Assembly: GCA_030692515.1 (NCBI GenBank)
Contig: JAUXZS010000056.1
Location: forward strand, 1-64,000
From: Bacteroidota bacterium
GTDB lineage: Bacteria; Bacteroidota; Bacteroidia; B-17B0; Aurantibacillaceae
Reading direction: 5' to 3'
DNA: 64,000 bases
Below the pieces are notes generated by a model. It had not been told where the DNA came from. It saw only the letters and a program-made list of their open reading frames with translations, and made no database searches. Below are positions 25,638 through 34,326 of the stretch, one piece after another. The stretch's first letter is position 1, and every line of letters begins with the position of its first letter. The position numbers were made by a program, and so were the translations under genes.

Positions 25638-26300
25638 ATGCCCAAAGTGTTAATAGTTGCCGCAACCCAAAATGAAATTCAACCACTATTAAAAATATTT
25701 AAGATAGATGTAAGCGGCGCTGAAGGTTTATTTGAAAGTAATTCTGAACCAAATTTATTTGTACTTATTACAGGCGTTGGAATGGTAAATACTGCCTACT
25801 ATTTAGGTAGATATTCTCACAATTTATATGATATTGTAATTAATGTTGGAATCTGCGGCTCATTTAATAAAAACATTAAAATTGGGGAAGTCGTAAATGT
25901 TGTTACTGATACATTTAGTGAAATGGGCGCCGAGGATGGTAAAGAATTTATAAAATATGTTGATTTAAATTTGGGAGGAAACACGCTATTTAATAATCAA
26001 GTAACCATAGATTTTACAAGTTTAAATGAATTAAAAAACGTAAATGGTATTACAGTTAATACAATTCATGGCAACGAAGAAAGTATTCAGAAAACAACAA
26101 AACTTTTTAATGCCGATGTTGAAAGCATGGAAGGAGCCGCTTTTTTTAAAGGCTGTCATCGTTTATCAGAAAATTATTTTCAAATAAGAGCAGTATCAAA
26201 TTATGTTGAGAAACGTGATAAAAGCAAATGGGATATTCCTTTAGCAATAAACAATTTAAATAATTTTGTAACAACATTACTTAAAGAACTAATCAAATGA
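25638..26300 (+). CDS. mqnB: Futalosine hydrolase
   Basis: 220-residue nucleosidase-fold enzyme that splits (6-amino-6-deoxy)futalosine in the alternative menaquinone pathway. Motifs: 'VLIVAATQNEIQPL' at the N-terminus, 'LITGVGMVNTAYYLG', 'VINVGICGSFN', and the active-site 'ADVESMEGAAFF' with Glu and Asp. Start chosen at the ATG because the -7 box covers the upstream TTG. The next gene, mqnD, overlaps by 4 bp (ATGA), which confirms the pathway. Confidence 0.95.
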   Translation: MPKVLIVAATQNEIQPLLKIFKIDVSGAEGLFESNSEPNLFVLITGVGMVNTAYYLGRYSHNLYDIVINVGICGSFNKNIKIGEVVNVVTDTFSEMGAEDGKEFIKYVDLNLGGNTLFNNQVTIDFTSLNELKNVNGITVNTIHGNEESIQKTTKLFNADVESMEGAAFFKGCHRLSENYFQIRAVSNYVEKRDKSKWDIPLAINNLNNFVTTLLKELIK

Positions 26301-27130
26301 GGCTTACACTAGGCTTTTCTCCTTGCCCAAACGATTGTTTTATTTTTGATGCATTAGTGCATAATAAAATAGATACCGAAGGCTTACAATTTAACGTGCT
26401 TTTGGATGACGTTGAAACGCTAAATAAAAAAGCGTTAAAGGGCGAATTGGATATTTCAAAACTAAGTTATCACGCTTTAGCTCATACATTAAACAATTAT
26501 ATTTTATTGAAAGCGGGAAGCGCATTAGGATATAATTGCGGACCGATATTAATTACTAATCAACCTGAACTTATTCAAAAAACAGGCGATAATTTAAAAA
26601 TTGCAATTCCTGGAAAACTAACAACCGCTAACCTTCTATTATCTATTGCCTATCCTAACTTAACTAATAAAAAAGAATACGTTTTTAGTGAAATTGAAGG
26701 TGCCGTATTGTCTGGTGAAGTTGATGCAGGGTTAATCATTCACGAAAATAGATTTACTTATCAAGAAAAAGGTCTAAAAAAAATAATCGATCTTGGAGAA
26801 TACTGGGACTCTTTAATTCATGCCCCAATTCCTCTTGGAGGCATCGTCATAAAAAGAAATATAGATACAGAAATACAACAAAAAGTAAATCGTTTAATTA
26901 AAAAAAGTGTTGAGTATGCTTTTGCTAATCCCAAAAGTAGCATGCCTTATGTTAAGGAGCACGCGCAAGAAATGAGCGAAGAAGTCATGAAAAAACACAT
27001 TGCCCTTTACGTTAATGATTTTTCGATTGACCTTGAAGAGGTTGGAATAAATGCCGTTAAATTACTTTTTGCAAAAGCAAAAGAATTAAACTTAATTAAA
27101 TTTGAAGAAAATAAAATAATGATAGATTAG
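26297..27130 (+). CDS. mqnD: 1,4-dihydroxy-6-naphthoate synthase
   Basis: 277-residue periplasmic-binding-protein-fold lyase that converts cyclic dehypoxanthinyl futalosine to 1,4-dihydroxy-6-naphthoate. Motifs: 'LGFSPCPNDCFIFDALV' start, 'DISKLSYHALAH', 'GSALGYNCGPIL' and 'IHENRFTY' with the catalytic His. ATGA overlap with mqnB marks an operon. The other mqn genes (mqnA, C, E) are not in the window. Confidence 0.96.
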   Translation: MRLTLGFSPCPNDCFIFDALVHNKIDTEGLQFNVLLDDVETLNKKALKGELDISKLSYHALAHTLNNYILLKAGSALGYNCGPILITNQPELIQKTGDNLKIAIPGKLTTANLLLSIAYPNLTNKKEYVFSEIEGAVLSGEVDAGLIIHENRFTYQEKGLKKIIDLGEYWDSLIHAPIPLGGIVIKRNIDTEIQQKVNRLIKKSVEYAFANPKSSMPYVKEHAQEMSEEVMKKHIALYVNDFSIDLEEVGINAVKLLFAKAKELNLIKFEENKIMID

Positions 27131-27156
27131 TCTGTTTAATCTACCAGATTTAATTT

Positions 27157-27642
27157 TTATTTAACCCTTTCCCACTTCTGAAACTTATAATCGCATTTAT
27201 TTTTCTCGTCCGCTTTATGTGGCTCTTCCCAAACTAATTTAAATTCTTTTTCATTTATCTCTGGAAAAAAAGTATCTGCTTCAAAACTATGATTAATAAC
27301 GGTTCGATAAATTTCATTAACTAGGTGCATAGAGTTATTAAAAATTTCTGCGCCTCCCGTAATAAAAACTTTTTCTTCGGTACAATATTTTAAGGCGCCT
27401 TCAACAGAGTGAAAAATTTCTCCGCCTTCAACTTTATAATCACTGCTTCTTGTGATTATTAAATTTCTACGTCCAGGCAAAAGTCTACCAATACTTTCAT
27501 AAGTCTTCCGTCCCATAATAATTGGGCAACCCATGGTGGTGGCCTTAAAAAATTTAAGGTCGGCCGGCAAATGACAAAGTAACTGATTGTTTTTTCCTAT
27601 GCCATTTTTTAAATCTGTTACAACTATAGCTGCTATTACCAT
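27157..27642 (-). CDS. folA: Dihydrofolate reductase
   Basis: 161-residue enzyme reducing dihydrofolate with NADPH. Motifs: 'IAAIVVTDLKNGIGKNNQLL' start, 'HLPADLKFFKATTMG' with the catalytic Asp, 'IIMGRKTYESIGRLLPGRRN', 'VFITGGAEIF' and 'ADTFFP'. The start is 21 bp from the divergent glycosyltransferase gene. It works with folE, 3 kb away, in pterin metabolism. Confidence 0.97.
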   Translation of the reverse strand: MVIAAIVVTDLKNGIGKNNQLLCHLPADLKFFKATTMGCPIIMGRKTYESIGRLLPGRRNLIITRSSDYKVEGGEIFHSVEGALKYCTEEKVFITGGAEIFNNSMHLVNEIYRTVINHSFEADTFFPEINEKEFKLVWEEPHKADEKNKCDYKFQKWERVK

Positions 27643-27663
27643 AATAAACTTAATTTTGTATGC

Positions 27664-28908
27664 TTGAATATTTTACAATTAATACTACAAACCTATTTAA
27701 ATAAGTTTAGCAACACAATAAAACTTATTAATGATGCAATTAACAATGATTGCAAACAAATCATCATTATTCCATCTTATTGCGAACCTGATTTACAAGA
27801 AACATTAAAATCATTAACAAACTGCCTTCCGCCAAGTTATACTACAGAAATAATTATAGTTTTAAATTGTTCAGAATCAGACATTGAAGCGCAACAATTT
27901 CACGAAAAACAAAAAAAAGAATTAGAACAAATCTATTCGGTACACGGCAATTTAATTTTTCATTTTATATTAATTTCTAATCTTCCCTTAAAACATGCTG
28001 GTGTAGGCTTAGCCCGAAAAATTGGAATGGATGAAGCCATCAGACGTTTTCATTCTATTAATTACGATGGCTTGCTTACTTGTTTAGATGCAGATTGTTT
28101 GGTAAGTAAAAATTATTTGCTGGAGCTTGAAAAAATTGCTGTTGTTCCCGAAAACTACAATACAATCTGCCTAAACTTTGAGCATGAAATTATTACTGAA
28201 AAAAATGAAGAATTAAAAACCGGTATTATTTTTTACGAATTATTTTTACGTTATTATAAAGAAAGTTTAAGTTATTGTGGCTTTGAATATCCATTTCACA
28301 CCATCGGAAGCAGCATGGCAGTTAAGGCGAGTATATATTGTAAAGCAGGTGGCATGAATAAACGAAAAGCTGGCGAAGATTTTTATTTTTTAACTAAGGT
28401 GTTTTCTTTTGGTAAAGTAATCGAATTAAATAATGTTACAGTTGTTCCAAGCGCACGAATAAGCACCAGAGTTCCTTTTGGAACCGGTAGAGCGCAACAA
28501 AATTTTATTGAGACAAAGGATGAAACATATACAAGTTATTCTTTTCAAACCTTTGAAGATTTAAAGCAATTTTTTACAATAGATTTTTACGAAGCAGAAT
28601 TTGACTTTACTTCGCTTCCATTATCTTTAAAACAATTTATACCGGAAGCTGATCTTATAAATAAGCTAAACGAAATAAAAAACAACACCTCTTCAAAACA
28701 ACAATTTCAGAAACGTTTTTTTGATTGGTTTGATAGTTTTATGGTTTTAAAGTTTGTGCATTTTGCCCGAGATAATTATTATCCCAAATCGGACATTTTA
28801 CTTGAAGTAAAAAAATTAATTGCCAAAAAAGAAAAGCAAATAAACCTAGTTTCAAAAGAAGACGTTCTCATATATTTGCGAGAAATTCAGAGGAAAACTA
28901 ATTTTTAA
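27664..28908 (+). CDS. Glycosyltransferase family 2-like protein
   Basis: 414 residues. The GT-A fold is indicated by the N-terminal 'IIIIPSYCEPDLQETLKSL', the DxD-like 'GLLTCLDADCLVSKNYL' that binds nucleotide-sugar metal, and 'GSSMAVKASIYCKAGGMNKRKAGEDFYFL' with an acceptor-site ED motif. The C-terminal 130 residues are helical and not assigned. No transmembrane helix is evident, so it is cytoplasmic. Start TTG; an ATG at 27660 is in another frame. A TAATTTTG box (27651-27658) ends 5 nt before the TTG. Acceptor and sugar unknown. Confidence 0.82.
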   Translation: MNILQLILQTYLNKFSNTIKLINDAINNDCKQIIIIPSYCEPDLQETLKSLTNCLPPSYTTEIIIVLNCSESDIEAQQFHEKQKKELEQIYSVHGNLIFHFILISNLPLKHAGVGLARKIGMDEAIRRFHSINYDGLLTCLDADCLVSKNYLLELEKIAVVPENYNTICLNFEHEIITEKNEELKTGIIFYELFLRYYKESLSYCGFEYPFHTIGSSMAVKASIYCKAGGMNKRKAGEDFYFLTKVFSFGKVIELNNVTVVPSARISTRVPFGTGRAQQNFIETKDETYTSYSFQTFEDLKQFFTIDFYEAEFDFTSLPLSLKQFIPEADLINKLNEIKNNTSSKQQFQKRFFDWFDSFMVLKFVHFARDNYYPKSDILLEVKKLIAKKEKQINLVSKEDVLIYLREIQRKTNF

Positions 28909-28926
28909 AGGGAAAATAAATTTTAT

Positions 28927-28934
28927 TAACTTTA
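28927..28934 (+). promoter_or_regulatory. -7 promoter box (TAACTTTA) of the YqgE gene
   Basis: TAACTTTA fits TAnnTTTG except for the last base. It ends 4 nt before the TTG start of the YqgE/AlgH gene, the same spacing as at nadK and dusB. Confidence 0.4.
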
Positions 28935-28938
28935 ATTA

Positions 28939-29478
28939 TTGGAAGGAAATATTATCATAGCCCACCCTTTATTACAAGATGGTTTTTTTAACCGCTCGGT
29001 AGTATATATTACAAATCATAATTCTGTCGAATCTCTTGGTTTTGTTTTGAATTTTAAAACCCAATTTAAACTTAGTGATGTTAAACCGGATGTAAAGAAT
29101 GGAAATTTTGCAATTTATGAAGGCGGTCCGGTTGCTAAAGATCAATTATTTTATATTCACAGACTAGGCGAAAACTTAAGCGATTCTATTAAAATAAAAG
29201 ATGATATTTATTTTGGCGGCAACTTTGAGGAATTAATGCATCTAATTAATCAAGGAAAAGTAAAATCTTATGATATACGATTCTTTGCAGGATACAGTGG
29301 TTGGTCTGATGGTCAATTAGAAAACGAAATAAAAAAGAATCATTGGTTAATCAATGAAAAAGTAGAGTCAGGGTTTTTTGGAAATGACGCAGAAGATTTA
29401 TGGGGATTACAACTTACTGAAATAAAAAACACTTATAGCATTTTCGCGGATTTTGGGAATACACCTTCGGTAAATTAA
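28939..29478 (+). CDS. YqgE/AlgH family (DUF179) protein
   Basis: 179 residues with the DUF179 pattern: 'IIIAHPLLQDGFFNRSVVYI', 'SLGFVLNF', 'YEGGPVAKDQLFYIHR', 'GGNFEEL', 'RFFAGYSGWSDGQLENEI' and a C-terminal 'DLWGLQL'. Structure is known for relatives but the biochemical role is not. TTG start gives the canonical N-terminus. Convergent with the lipoprotein gene, overlapping by 4 bp. Confidence 0.93.
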   Translation: MEGNIIIAHPLLQDGFFNRSVVYITNHNSVESLGFVLNFKTQFKLSDVKPDVKNGNFAIYEGGPVAKDQLFYIHRLGENLSDSIKIKDDIYFGGNFEELMHLINQGKVKSYDIRFFAGYSGWSDGQLENEIKKNHWLINEKVESGFFGNDAEDLWGLQLTEIKNTYSIFADFGNTPSVN

Positions 29479-29936
29479 TCCCTGCTATTCATATCCACTT
29501 TTTGTTTCACTTTTACAGGGAACCGTTTTTTTAAATAAAATTTTCCTGCTTTTAAATCTCCTGTAACTTCAATAACACTTTTTGCTCCACCACTCATTAA
29601 TTTCATAACATCCATTGGATTAGCATCTTTAAAATTACTTTTTAAATTAAAGCTGTAATTTTTTTCAGTATCACCATTTATATAAACTCTTTTTGTAAGT
29701 TTAGCTTTTCCTAGATTTATCCCGCTATAAACTACATCAAACTCACTTCTATAAATAGAAAAGCCCATGTGATTTGGATTTTTTATTCCTAATATAATAT
29801 CGGCGTCAATACCTTGAGCACTTATTTTATTAATCTTAAAACCTTTCACACCTGTACATTGCGCTTCTTTAAAATCTTTACAACCCAAAAAGACAAAAAA
29901 GAATATAACTGTGATAATTAAATTTAAAACTCTCAT
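29475..29936 (-). CDS. LEA14-like lipoprotein
   Basis: 153 residues. Signal peptide with lipobox VFLGC (Cys19), so probably lipid-anchored. The mature part is a WHy/LEA type 2 beta sandwich, recognisable from 'DADIILGIKNPNHMGFSIYRSEFDVVYSGINLGKAKL' in pieces: the NPN motif and following strands. LEA14 proteins are linked to desiccation or stress in plants; bacterial roles are unclear. It overlaps the upstream small membrane protein gene by 4 bp (operon). Confidence 0.82.
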   Translation of the reverse strand: MRVLNLIITVIFFFVFLGCKDFKEAQCTGVKGFKINKISAQGIDADIILGIKNPNHMGFSIYRSEFDVVYSGINLGKAKLTKRVYINGDTEKNYSFNLKSNFKDANPMDVMKLMSGGAKSVIEVTGDLKAGKFYLKKRFPVKVKQKVDMNSRD

Positions 29937-30169
29937 TTTTTAGTTGGTTTAATTAATGCTAATAAACTTGCCAGAACCCAAACACTTTCTAAAACAACAA
30001 AGGGCCAGAAATTTATCATATAGCTAGAAACACCCGCCAATCCAGCTCCTAAAATATTTAATATAAGATAACTCGATGATTCAGGCGTAATTTTTTTTGC
30101 AATGTTTAATGCAAATGCTATTAAGAGTAAGGTAACTCCAATCGTTCCAATCCAATCACTTAAATTCAT
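29933..30169 (-). CDS. Small CBU_0592-like inner-membrane protein
   Basis: 78 residues with three hydrophobic helices (about 6-24, 34-52, 54-70) and the 'DWIGTIGVTLLLIAFALNI' start seen in CBU_0592-family membrane proteins. Function unknown. Overlaps the lipoprotein gene downstream and lies 11 bp after the M20 peptidase gene, so the three probably form one transcript. Confidence 0.78.
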   Translation of the reverse strand: MNLSDWIGTIGVTLLLIAFALNIAKKITPESSSYLILNILGAGLAGVSSYMINFWPFVVLESVWVLASLLALIKPTKK

Positions 30170-30180
30170 CTTTCTTTAAA

Positions 30181-31578
30181 TTATTTTGAAGATAATTCAG
30201 TGTAATACTTATAAAACAAAGGGATTGTTTCTATGCCTTTATAATAATTAAACAAACCATAATGTTCGTTCGGAGAATGTAATGCATCTGAATCTAAACC
30301 AAAGCCTAGCAAAACACTATCTAACCCTAATTCTTTTCTGAATAAAGCAACAATTGGAATACTTCCACCACCACGTGTAGGTACTGGTTTTTTACCATAC
30401 GTTTCTTGCATTGCCATACTTGCAGCTTTGTAGCCGGTATTTTCAGAACTCAAATAATAGGGTTCTCCTCCATGGTGAGGTTTTACGTTTACTGTAACTG
30501 ATTTTGGCGCGATTGATTCAAAATACTTTTGAAAAATGGCACTAATTTTTTCGGAATTTTGATTAGGAACTAAACGCATACTTATTTTAGCAAATGCTTT
30601 TGAAGGCAAAACTGTTTTTGCACCTTCGCCTATATAACCGCCCCAAATGCCGTTAACATCAAGTGTTGGTCTAATACCAGTGCGTTCAATTGTAGAATAA
30701 CCTTTCTCTCCTAAAACATCGTCAACATTTAAATCTTTCTTAAACTCATTTAAATCAAATGGTGCCTTTGCCATTTCAGCGCGTTCCTCTATGCTTAACT
30801 CCATTACATCAGCATAAAAATCAGGAATTGTAATGTGATTATTTTCATCATGACAACTCGCAATCATTTTACATAAAATATTTATTGGATTTGCAACTGC
30901 TCCACCATATACACCACTGTGTAAATCACGATTTGGTCCAACTACTTCAACTTCCATATAAGCTAAGCCGCGTAATCCTGTATCAATACTTGGAGTATCA
31001 TTTGCGATGATAGACGTGTCTGAAATTAAAATAACATCGCCTTTTAATCTTTCTTTGTTGGCAATTATCCATGGCCCTAAACTTGGCGATCCAACTTCTT
31101 CCTCACCTTCAATCATAAATTTTACATTACACGGCAAAGTATTTGTCTTCATCATTAATTCAAAAGCTTTCACGTGCATGTACATTTGCCCTTTATCATC
31201 GCAAGCACCACGTGCAAAAATTGCACCTTCCGGATGAACCTCCGTTTTTTTAATTATCGGTTCGTATGGTGGAGAATCCCATAACTCAAGTGGCTCTGCG
31301 GGTTGCACATCATAGTGTCCATAAACTACCACAGTAGGTTTTTTTGGGTCGATAATTTTTTCTCCGTAAACAACTGGAAAGCCCTTTGTTTCGCACAACT
31401 CTACTTTATCGGCTCCGGCATCAATTAAGCGTTGCTTCACTGCCTCAGCCGTTTTAATAACGTCTGCTGATTTTGTGCTATCTGCACTTACAGATGGGAT
31501 TCTCAAAAGTTCGAAAAGTTCGCTTAACAAACGCGCTTTGTTTTGCTCTATATAAGCAGTAATTATAGATTTTTCCAT
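30181..31578 (-). CDS. M20-family dipeptidase
   Basis: 465-residue metallopeptidase. Zinc-site motifs: 'VVVYGHYDVQPAEP' (His and catalytic Asp), 'GACDDKGQMYMHVKA' (bridging Asp), 'IEGEEEVGSPSL' (catalytic Glu and zinc Glu), 'LISDTS' and the C-terminal 'ALHSPNEHY' His. A dimerisation domain sits in the middle (about 205-360, 'LHSGVYGGAV'). No signal peptide, so cytoplasmic. Likely hydrolyses dipeptides (carnosinase-like CNDP subfamily); substrate unproven. Confidence 0.94.
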   Translation of the reverse strand: MEKSIITAYIEQNKARLLSELFELLRIPSVSADSTKSADVIKTAEAVKQRLIDAGADKVELCETKGFPVVYGEKIIDPKKPTVVVYGHYDVQPAEPLELWDSPPYEPIIKKTEVHPEGAIFARGACDDKGQMYMHVKAFELMMKTNTLPCNVKFMIEGEEEVGSPSLGPWIIANKERLKGDVILISDTSIIANDTPSIDTGLRGLAYMEVEVVGPNRDLHSGVYGGAVANPINILCKMIASCHDENNHITIPDFYADVMELSIEERAEMAKAPFDLNEFKKDLNVDDVLGEKGYSTIERTGIRPTLDVNGIWGGYIGEGAKTVLPSKAFAKISMRLVPNQNSEKISAIFQKYFESIAPKSVTVNVKPHHGGEPYYLSSENTGYKAASMAMQETYGKKPVPTRGGGSIPIVALFRKELGLDSVLLGFGLDSDALHSPNEHYGLFNYYKGIETIPLFYKYYTELSSK

Positions 31579-31763
31579 ATAAAATTAAAAGTTTAAAGAT
31601 AGGATTTTGAAGGAGATATAAAAAGAAAAAGTAAATTCCCTATAAGCCTTTCAAAACAAGGAAACTGAAAAACCTTTTCATGTCCTTTTAAAAATATGAG
31701 ATTTTTCATTATAAAAAATATACAAGCAATTTATATTACTTTTGTTATAAGAATCTCTTTTGT

Positions 31764-33347
31764 ATGAAGACACTTATTAAATATTTTATTTTGTTTTCCG
31801 TACTATTTTCTTGCGAAAATTTTCTGTCGCAAATCCAAAATATTAAAATTAGTAGTCAGTTTGATCCAGAAGAAGTTACGATCGCAATAAACCCTAAAAA
31901 TACTAATCAAATTATTGCAGGCTCAAATCTTGCAAGCTCTTACTATAGCCACAATGCTGGTTATACTTGGCAGCGTAATAGTTTGATTTGTAAAGATTTT
32001 AATGTTTACGGCGACCCAGTGGTATTCTGGGATACCACACAGGCTGCTTATTTTATGCATTTATCAAATCCTAATCCAAAAACTACTCCGAATGGCAGCT
32101 GGGTAGATAGAATAGTTGTAAATAAATCAACCGACTTTGGCCTAAGTTATCCTGATTGTTTTGCTTTTGGAAAAAACAATAAAAAAGTTCAAGACAAACA
32201 CTGGGCATGTGTAGATGAAAAAACAAATACCATTCACGTAGCCTGGACGCAATTTGATGTTTATGAAAGTTCAGATCCAAAAGATACTTCTATCATCCGA
32301 TATTCAAATTCAAAAGATGGAGGCGTTACATGGGCTGAACCAAAAAAAATAAGTGCTTTTACAGGTGATTGTAAAGATAATGATAACACTGTTGAGGGCG
32401 CTGTTCCTTGCATGGGGCCGAACGGCGAAGTGTACATAGCTTGGGCGGGTCCAAGGGGATTAGTGTTTCAAAAATCATTAAATGGCGGGGCTAGCTTTTT
32501 ACCTCAAGAAAAAATAATTGCGCCTATAAAAAATGGCTGGGAATATAAAGTAAACGAAGTTTCAAGAGCTAACGGTTTACCGTTTACCGCATGTGATATA
32601 AGTAATGGGCCTAATAGAGGGCGTGTTTATGTTTGCTGGGGCGACGAAAAAAACGGAGAAACAAATAAAGACGTGTTTATTGTTTATAGCGATGATAAAG
32701 GAGAAACATGGTCGGATCCAATTATTGTAACCTATAGACCAAACCATAAAGAGCAATTTATGCCCTTTATGACCATCGATCAAAAAACAGGGTTTGTCTA
32801 TGTTTTATATTATGATAGACAAAATTATCTAGATGATGTAACAACAGATGTTTACTTAGCAGTGAGTAAAAATGGCGCGCTAAAATTTGATTACTATAAA
32901 ATAAATGAAGCATCTTTTAAGCCTGATAAAAAAGTTTTTTTTGGAGATTATATTGGGATAAGCGCTGTTAATAATGTTATAAGGCCAATTTGGATGCAAA
33001 TGGACGAAAGCAAAATATTGAGTATATACACGGCTATAATTAACGACAGTGTTTTGTCTAACTACCAAAAAAAACAGGTGCCAGAAATTAAAATGGAAAA
33101 AATGACCAAGTTTTTACCAAAAATTAAAATAAATTATAGCGTTGAATCTGCAGGAGTTATCTCTGCAGCAATCACCAAGCCGCTAGAGCCAGGCTTTGAA
33201 AAAGTTGTCGCGAAAGATGTTCGAATTAAAAAAGGCGCCAACCAACTAATAATAAATACAAGAAAACTTTCGTTGAAAAAAGGAAATTACGTTGTAACTT
33301 TATACTACAATGGAAAAAACGATTACGTTTGGATAACCGAAGAATAA
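31764..33347 (+). CDS. Secreted BNR/Asp-box beta-propeller protein
   Basis: 527 residues with signal peptide and a possible lipobox Cys at residue 17 (LFSC). Repeated Asp boxes mark a sialidase-like six-blade propeller: SHNAGYTW, SKDGGVTW, SLNGGASF and SDDKGETW. The conserved sialidase Arg triad and Asp/Tyr catalytic set were not recognised, so enzymatic activity is uncertain. The C-terminal 100 residues form a beta domain without a type A sorting motif. The next gene, a small T9SS protein, starts 1 bp after its stop, so they are co-expressed. A TACTTTTG box (31737-31744) lies 19 nt before the ATG. Confidence 0.82.
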   Translation: MKTLIKYFILFSVLFSCENFLSQIQNIKISSQFDPEEVTIAINPKNTNQIIAGSNLASSYYSHNAGYTWQRNSLICKDFNVYGDPVVFWDTTQAAYFMHLSNPNPKTTPNGSWVDRIVVNKSTDFGLSYPDCFAFGKNNKKVQDKHWACVDEKTNTIHVAWTQFDVYESSDPKDTSIIRYSNSKDGGVTWAEPKKISAFTGDCKDNDNTVEGAVPCMGPNGEVYIAWAGPRGLVFQKSLNGGASFLPQEKIIAPIKNGWEYKVNEVSRANGLPFTACDISNGPNRGRVYVCWGDEKNGETNKDVFIVYSDDKGETWSDPIIVTYRPNHKEQFMPFMTIDQKTGFVYVLYYDRQNYLDDVTTDVYLAVSKNGALKFDYYKINEASFKPDKKVFFGDYIGISAVNNVIRPIWMQMDESKILSIYTAIINDSVLSNYQKKQVPEIKMEKMTKFLPKIKINYSVESAGVISAAITKPLEPGFEKVVAKDVRIKKGANQLIINTRKLSLKKGNYVVTLYYNGKNDYVWITEE

Positions 33348-33348
33348 A

Positions 33349-33948
33349 ATGAAAAAACTTTGTGCAATTATATTCGTCCTTTTATCATTTTATGGTTTTA
33401 CTCAACGTATAACTAATTTTAGAGTTTTTTTGGCAGGAACTGGTGTTGGCGTAAAGTTCACAATTACAACAGGCACTTCTTGCAACGGCTATAATATTTT
33501 TCACAGTACAGACTCTATTAATTTTATACCAGTTTATAATTTCCCTGGTATTTGTGGTAACTCTCCTGATGATGAAAATATAAGCTTTTTGCATTCTACC
33601 CCAAACTATAACAAAACAAATTATTATAAAATCGAATTAATTCCGATTGAAGAATCTCCTGTATTAAGGATTTTTGTCCCTGAGATTCCCAATAAAAATT
33701 CAGTGATATATCCAAATCCTATTCAAACAAATTCAGATCAAATAAGCTTTAGAGTTTTTTATTCAAATAGCTTAAAATTAAATGGTTTTATTTATAATCA
33801 AAATGGTCAACCATTGCGCTCTTTAGAATTAACAACCATTTTTGATACTGCTACAATTGGAGTTAGTGATTTGGGTAATGGCTTTTACATACTAAAATTA
33901 ACAGATGGAGAGAAAACCTATTTTCACAAATTTATTATTAATCGTTAA
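33349..33948 (+). CDS. Small secreted protein with T9SS sorting domain
   Basis: 199 residues: signal peptide (MKKLCAIIFVLLSFYGFTQ), a roughly 100-residue fibronectin-III-like beta domain ('GYNIFHSTDSINFIPVY', 'YYKIELI') and a C-terminal type A sorting domain ('IYPNPIQTNSDQISF', 'NQNGQPL', 'GFYILKL', KFIINR). Function unknown. It lies between the BNR protein gene and the S4 gene with 1-bp junctions on both sides. Confidence 0.85.
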   Translation: MKKLCAIIFVLLSFYGFTQRITNFRVFLAGTGVGVKFTITTGTSCNGYNIFHSTDSINFIPVYNFPGICGNSPDDENISFLHSTPNYNKTNYYKIELIPIEESPVLRIFVPEIPNKNSVIYPNPIQTNSDQISFRVFYSNSLKLNGFIYNQNGQPLRSLELTTIFDTATIGVSDLGNGFYILKLTDGEKTYFHKFIINR

Positions 33949-34325
33949 TGGAAATTAGGGCTGATTCATATTTGTGGGCAATAAGAATGTATAAGTCCAG
34001 AACACTTGCCTCTGAAGCAATTAAGGGTGGAAAAGTAAAATTAGATGGAGAAAATTTTAAACCATCGCATATTGTAAAAATTGGAGAGCGTTATACCCTA
34101 TCAATTGGCGACACAAAAAAAATAATTGAAGTAACCGCTCTAATTGAAAAACGCGGGAACTTTGAGTTGGCTCAAAAACATTATACCGACCATTCTCCAA
34201 TACAAACAAAACAAGAAAAATTAGACTCCGTTTTTTATTCCCCTAATATCAAACGCGAAAAAGGTTCAGGAAGGCCAACAAAAAAAGATAGAAGAGATAT
34301 TTTTGGTTTTAACGAATCAGACTAA
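33948..34325 (+). CDS. S4-domain RNA-binding protein (Hsp15-like)
   Basis: 125 residues. The S4 fold is at about residues 3-65 with 'RADSYLWAIRMYKSRTLASEAIKGGKVKLDG' features (cited in part: YLWAIRMYKSR, GGKVKLDG). The basic C-terminal tail with KREKGSGRPTKKDRR is typical of Hsp15/HslR, which binds nascent-chain-blocked 50S subunits. Its ATG overlaps the stop of the preceding secreted-protein gene by one base (TAATG). Confidence 0.88.
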   Translation: MEIRADSYLWAIRMYKSRTLASEAIKGGKVKLDGENFKPSHIVKIGERYTLSIGDTKKIIEVTALIEKRGNFELAQKHYTDHSPIQTKQEKLDSVFYSPNIKREKGSGRPTKKDRRDIFGFNESD

Positions 34326-34326
34326 T

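Noticed and set aside
31764-33347. Calling the BNR protein an active sialidase
   Set aside because: Asp boxes are present but the catalytic Arg triad and nucleophile Tyr were not recognised; Asp boxes occur in many non-sialidase propellers.
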